From: an uncultured Oscillospiraceae bacterium
GTDB taxonomy: Bacteria > Bacillota > Clostridia > Oscillospirales > Oscillospiraceae
NCBI GenBank assembly: GCA_958426425.1
Contig: CATZYY010000130.1
Coordinates: forward strand, 1-6,864
Reading direction: 5' to 3'
DNA length: 6,864 nt
The translations under genes and the position numbers were made by a program. Under the pieces are notes generated by a model. The model saw nothing but the letters and a program-made list of their open reading frames with translations. It did not search any database and was not told where the DNA came from. Shown piece by piece: positions 5,869 to 6,864 of this stretch (within the stretch, counting starts at the first letter, position 1; every line of letters begins with the position of its first letter).

Positions 5869-6716
5869 GACTGGCCCTCCCGGTAGATGGCGAGAAACGC
5901 GTCCTCCAGCCCCGGCGCCGCAGGAACGGCCCCGGCAGGCGGGTTCTCCGTCAGGATGCGCAGTACCGGGCCCGCCTCGCTCTGACCTTCGCTGAGAAGA
6001 AACTGGTCCGATCCAAGCGCGGCTCCCGCCGGGACCTGATAGACCTTTCCGTGGAACCGGGCGCAAATGCTGGAGGGGGTATCACAGCAGTAGAGCCGGT
6101 GGTCCTGGAACATGACGATCTGCCCGGCGATGGTCTCCACGTCCGAGACGATGTGGGTGGACAGCAGCACGATCCGGTCCTCCGCCAAAGAGTGGATCAG
6201 GTTCCGGAACCGCACCCGCTCCCGGGGGTCCAGTCCGGCCGTGGGCTCATCCAGGATCAGCAGCCGGGGATCGTTCAGCATGGCGGAGGCGATGCCCACC
6301 CGCTGGATCATGCCGCCGGAGAACTTTCGGAGCTTCCGGTCCCCGTCCGCCCCCAGGCCCACCAACTCCAGAAGGCGGCTGATCCGGTCCTCCGCCTCCC
6401 GCTTGGGGATACACTGGAGCGCGGCCACATACCGCAGGAACTGCCGGGGGGTGTAGTTGGGATAGTACCCGAACTGCTGGGGCAAATATCCCAGCAGTCC
6501 CCGGTACTCCGCCCCCAGAGCCAGGATGTCCTCCCCATCCCAGAGGATCTGTCCCTTTGTGGGGAACAGGAGGGTGGAGAGCATTTTCATCAGAGTGGTC
6601 TTTCCGGCACCGTTGGGGCCCAGCAGCCCGTAGACACCGGGGGAAAAGGTCAGAGAGATGTCCTCCAGCGCCGTAAAGGCTCCGTATCGCTTTGTCACGT
6701 GTTCAACCGAGAGCAT
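5865..6716 (-). CDS. ABC transporter ATP-binding protein (exporter ATPase)
   Basis: A 283-residue cytoplasmic ATPase that powers the two permeases encoded downstream. The family motifs are complete: Walker A GPNGAGKTT (33-41), Q-loop Q80 in YLPQ, signature FSGGMIQRV (132-140), Walker B LLILDEPTAGLD (152-163) with catalytic E157, and the H-loop STH with H188. The N-terminal 210 residues are the nucleotide-binding domain. The C-terminal 70 are a less conserved extension ending in a GLEDAFLAIYRE-type motif often seen in ABC-2 exporter ATPases. AGGAGG sits eight bases before the ATG, and the gene overlaps the end of the upstream reading frame by 14 bases and the next start by 4. All key residues are present, so it should be active. 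Its closest relatives are drug, peptide or lipid exporters, and the cargo is unknown. Confidence 0.95.
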   Translation of the reverse strand: MLSVEHVTKRYGAFTALEDISLTFSPGVYGLLGPNGAGKTTLMKMLSTLLFPTKGQILWDGEDILALGAEYRGLLGYLPQQFGYYPNYTPRQFLRYVAALQCIPKREAEDRISRLLELVGLGADGDRKLRKFSGGMIQRVGIASAMLNDPRLLILDEPTAGLDPRERVRFRNLIHSLAEDRIVLLSTHIVSDVETIAGQIVMFQDHRLYCCDTPSSICARFHGKVYQVPAGAALGSDQFLLSEGQSEAGPVLRILTENPPAGAVPAAPGLEDAFLAIYREGQS

Positions 6717-6864
6717 AGATTGTTCCTCCTTCTGTGCAGCGGCGGCAAAAGCGGCGCAGTTCCATAAAATACAGGACCAGAGCGGCGGCGGTCAGCAGAC
6801 AGAACAGCACGGTGGGCACTCCGTTGAGCCACCGGGCGGCCCGTTCCCACAGCAGCGGAACGAT
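6703..6864 (-). CDS. C-terminal end of an unidentified membrane protein (5' end outside window)
   Basis: An open frame enters from the right edge and gives 53 residues ending at TGA (6703-6705). It begins IVPLLWERAARWLNG, continues with a hydrophobic helix (about residues 17-33, PTVLFCLLTAAALVLYF), then a strongly basic tail MELRRFCRRC and a short end TEGGTIYALG. This is the pattern of a last transmembrane helix with its positive-inside cytoplasmic tail. It overlaps the ATPase start by 14 bases and contains the ATPase ribosome site, so it is probably the preceding gene of the exporter operon. I do not recognise the family. In similar clostridial operons this place is often held by a membrane protein linked to an ECF sigma factor, but that is conjecture. 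Confidence 0.6.
   Translation of the reverse strand: MVPLLWERAARWLNGVPTVLFCLLTAAALVLYFMELRRFCRRCTEGGTIYALG
6725..6730 (-). promoter_or_regulatory. Ribosome binding site of the ABC ATPase gene
   Basis: AGGAGG on the minus strand, eight bases before the ATG, is a near-ideal Shine-Dalgarno. It lies within the end of the upstream reading frame, which implies coupled translation, and it fixes the ATPase start at 6716. Confidence 0.8.

Noticed and set aside
4708..5886. 392-codon plus-strand open frame
   Set aside because: Antisense shadow of the first permease, with low-complexity Gln/Gly/Arg composition and no motif.
6051..6767. 238-codon plus-strand open frame
   Set aside because: Antisense to the ABC ATPase, whose motifs are complete on the other strand.
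1..6864. CRISPR array, tRNA or rRNA genes
   Set aside because: No regularly spaced repeats and no recognisable tRNA or rRNA sequence on either strand.

Overview
This 6.9 kb window looks like chromosomal DNA from a GC-rich member of the Clostridia, most likely an Oscillospiraceae-type gut anaerobe such as the Flavonifractor/Oscillibacter group. The guess rests on high GC with strong AGGAGG-type ribosome sites, a VanT-like alanine/serine racemase, an ECF sigma/membrane anti-sigma pair, an ABC-2 exporter operon, and an integrase remnant of a kind common in that group. The assignment is inference; no RNA marker gene is present.

Layout, left to right. (1) Positions 1-1091, plus strand: the 3' part of a PLP-dependent racemase, truncated by the window edge, with the Asn typical of VanT serine racemases where classical Alr has Tyr. 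(2) Positions 1092-1473: non-coding, with a long imperfect palindrome built around a perfect 18-bp hairpin, then an AT-rich promoter region and a 14-bp perfect palindrome. (3) Positions 1474-3140, plus strand: a two-gene operon joined by an ATGA overlap, encoding a small ECF sigma factor and a single-pass membrane protein that is probably its anti-sigma factor. This block has visibly lower GC than its neighbours. (4) Positions 3141-3514: the decayed 3' end of a tyrosine-recombinase gene with two frame changes, then a perfect 19-bp terminator-like hairpin. (5) Positions 3515-6864, minus strand: an ABC exporter operon read right to left. It holds the end of an unidentified membrane protein, an ATPase and two ABC-2 type permeases, with every junction overlapping (14, 4 and 4 nt).

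How the parts may work together. The anti-sigma protein should hold the sigma factor at the membrane until an envelope signal reaches its external domain. The ATPase and two permeases should form a heteromeric exporter of unknown substrate. The two operons converge on the hairpin at 3416-3456. Nothing here proves that the sigma factor controls the exporter. The low-GC sigma block lies between a palindromic repeat and an integrase remnant, which suggests it arrived on, or beside, an integrative element that has since decayed.

No wholly new system is evident. The most notable points are the unreported-looking integrase relic, the palindromic element, the zinc-finger-less anti-sigma with a large external region, and the VanT-type racemase signature.
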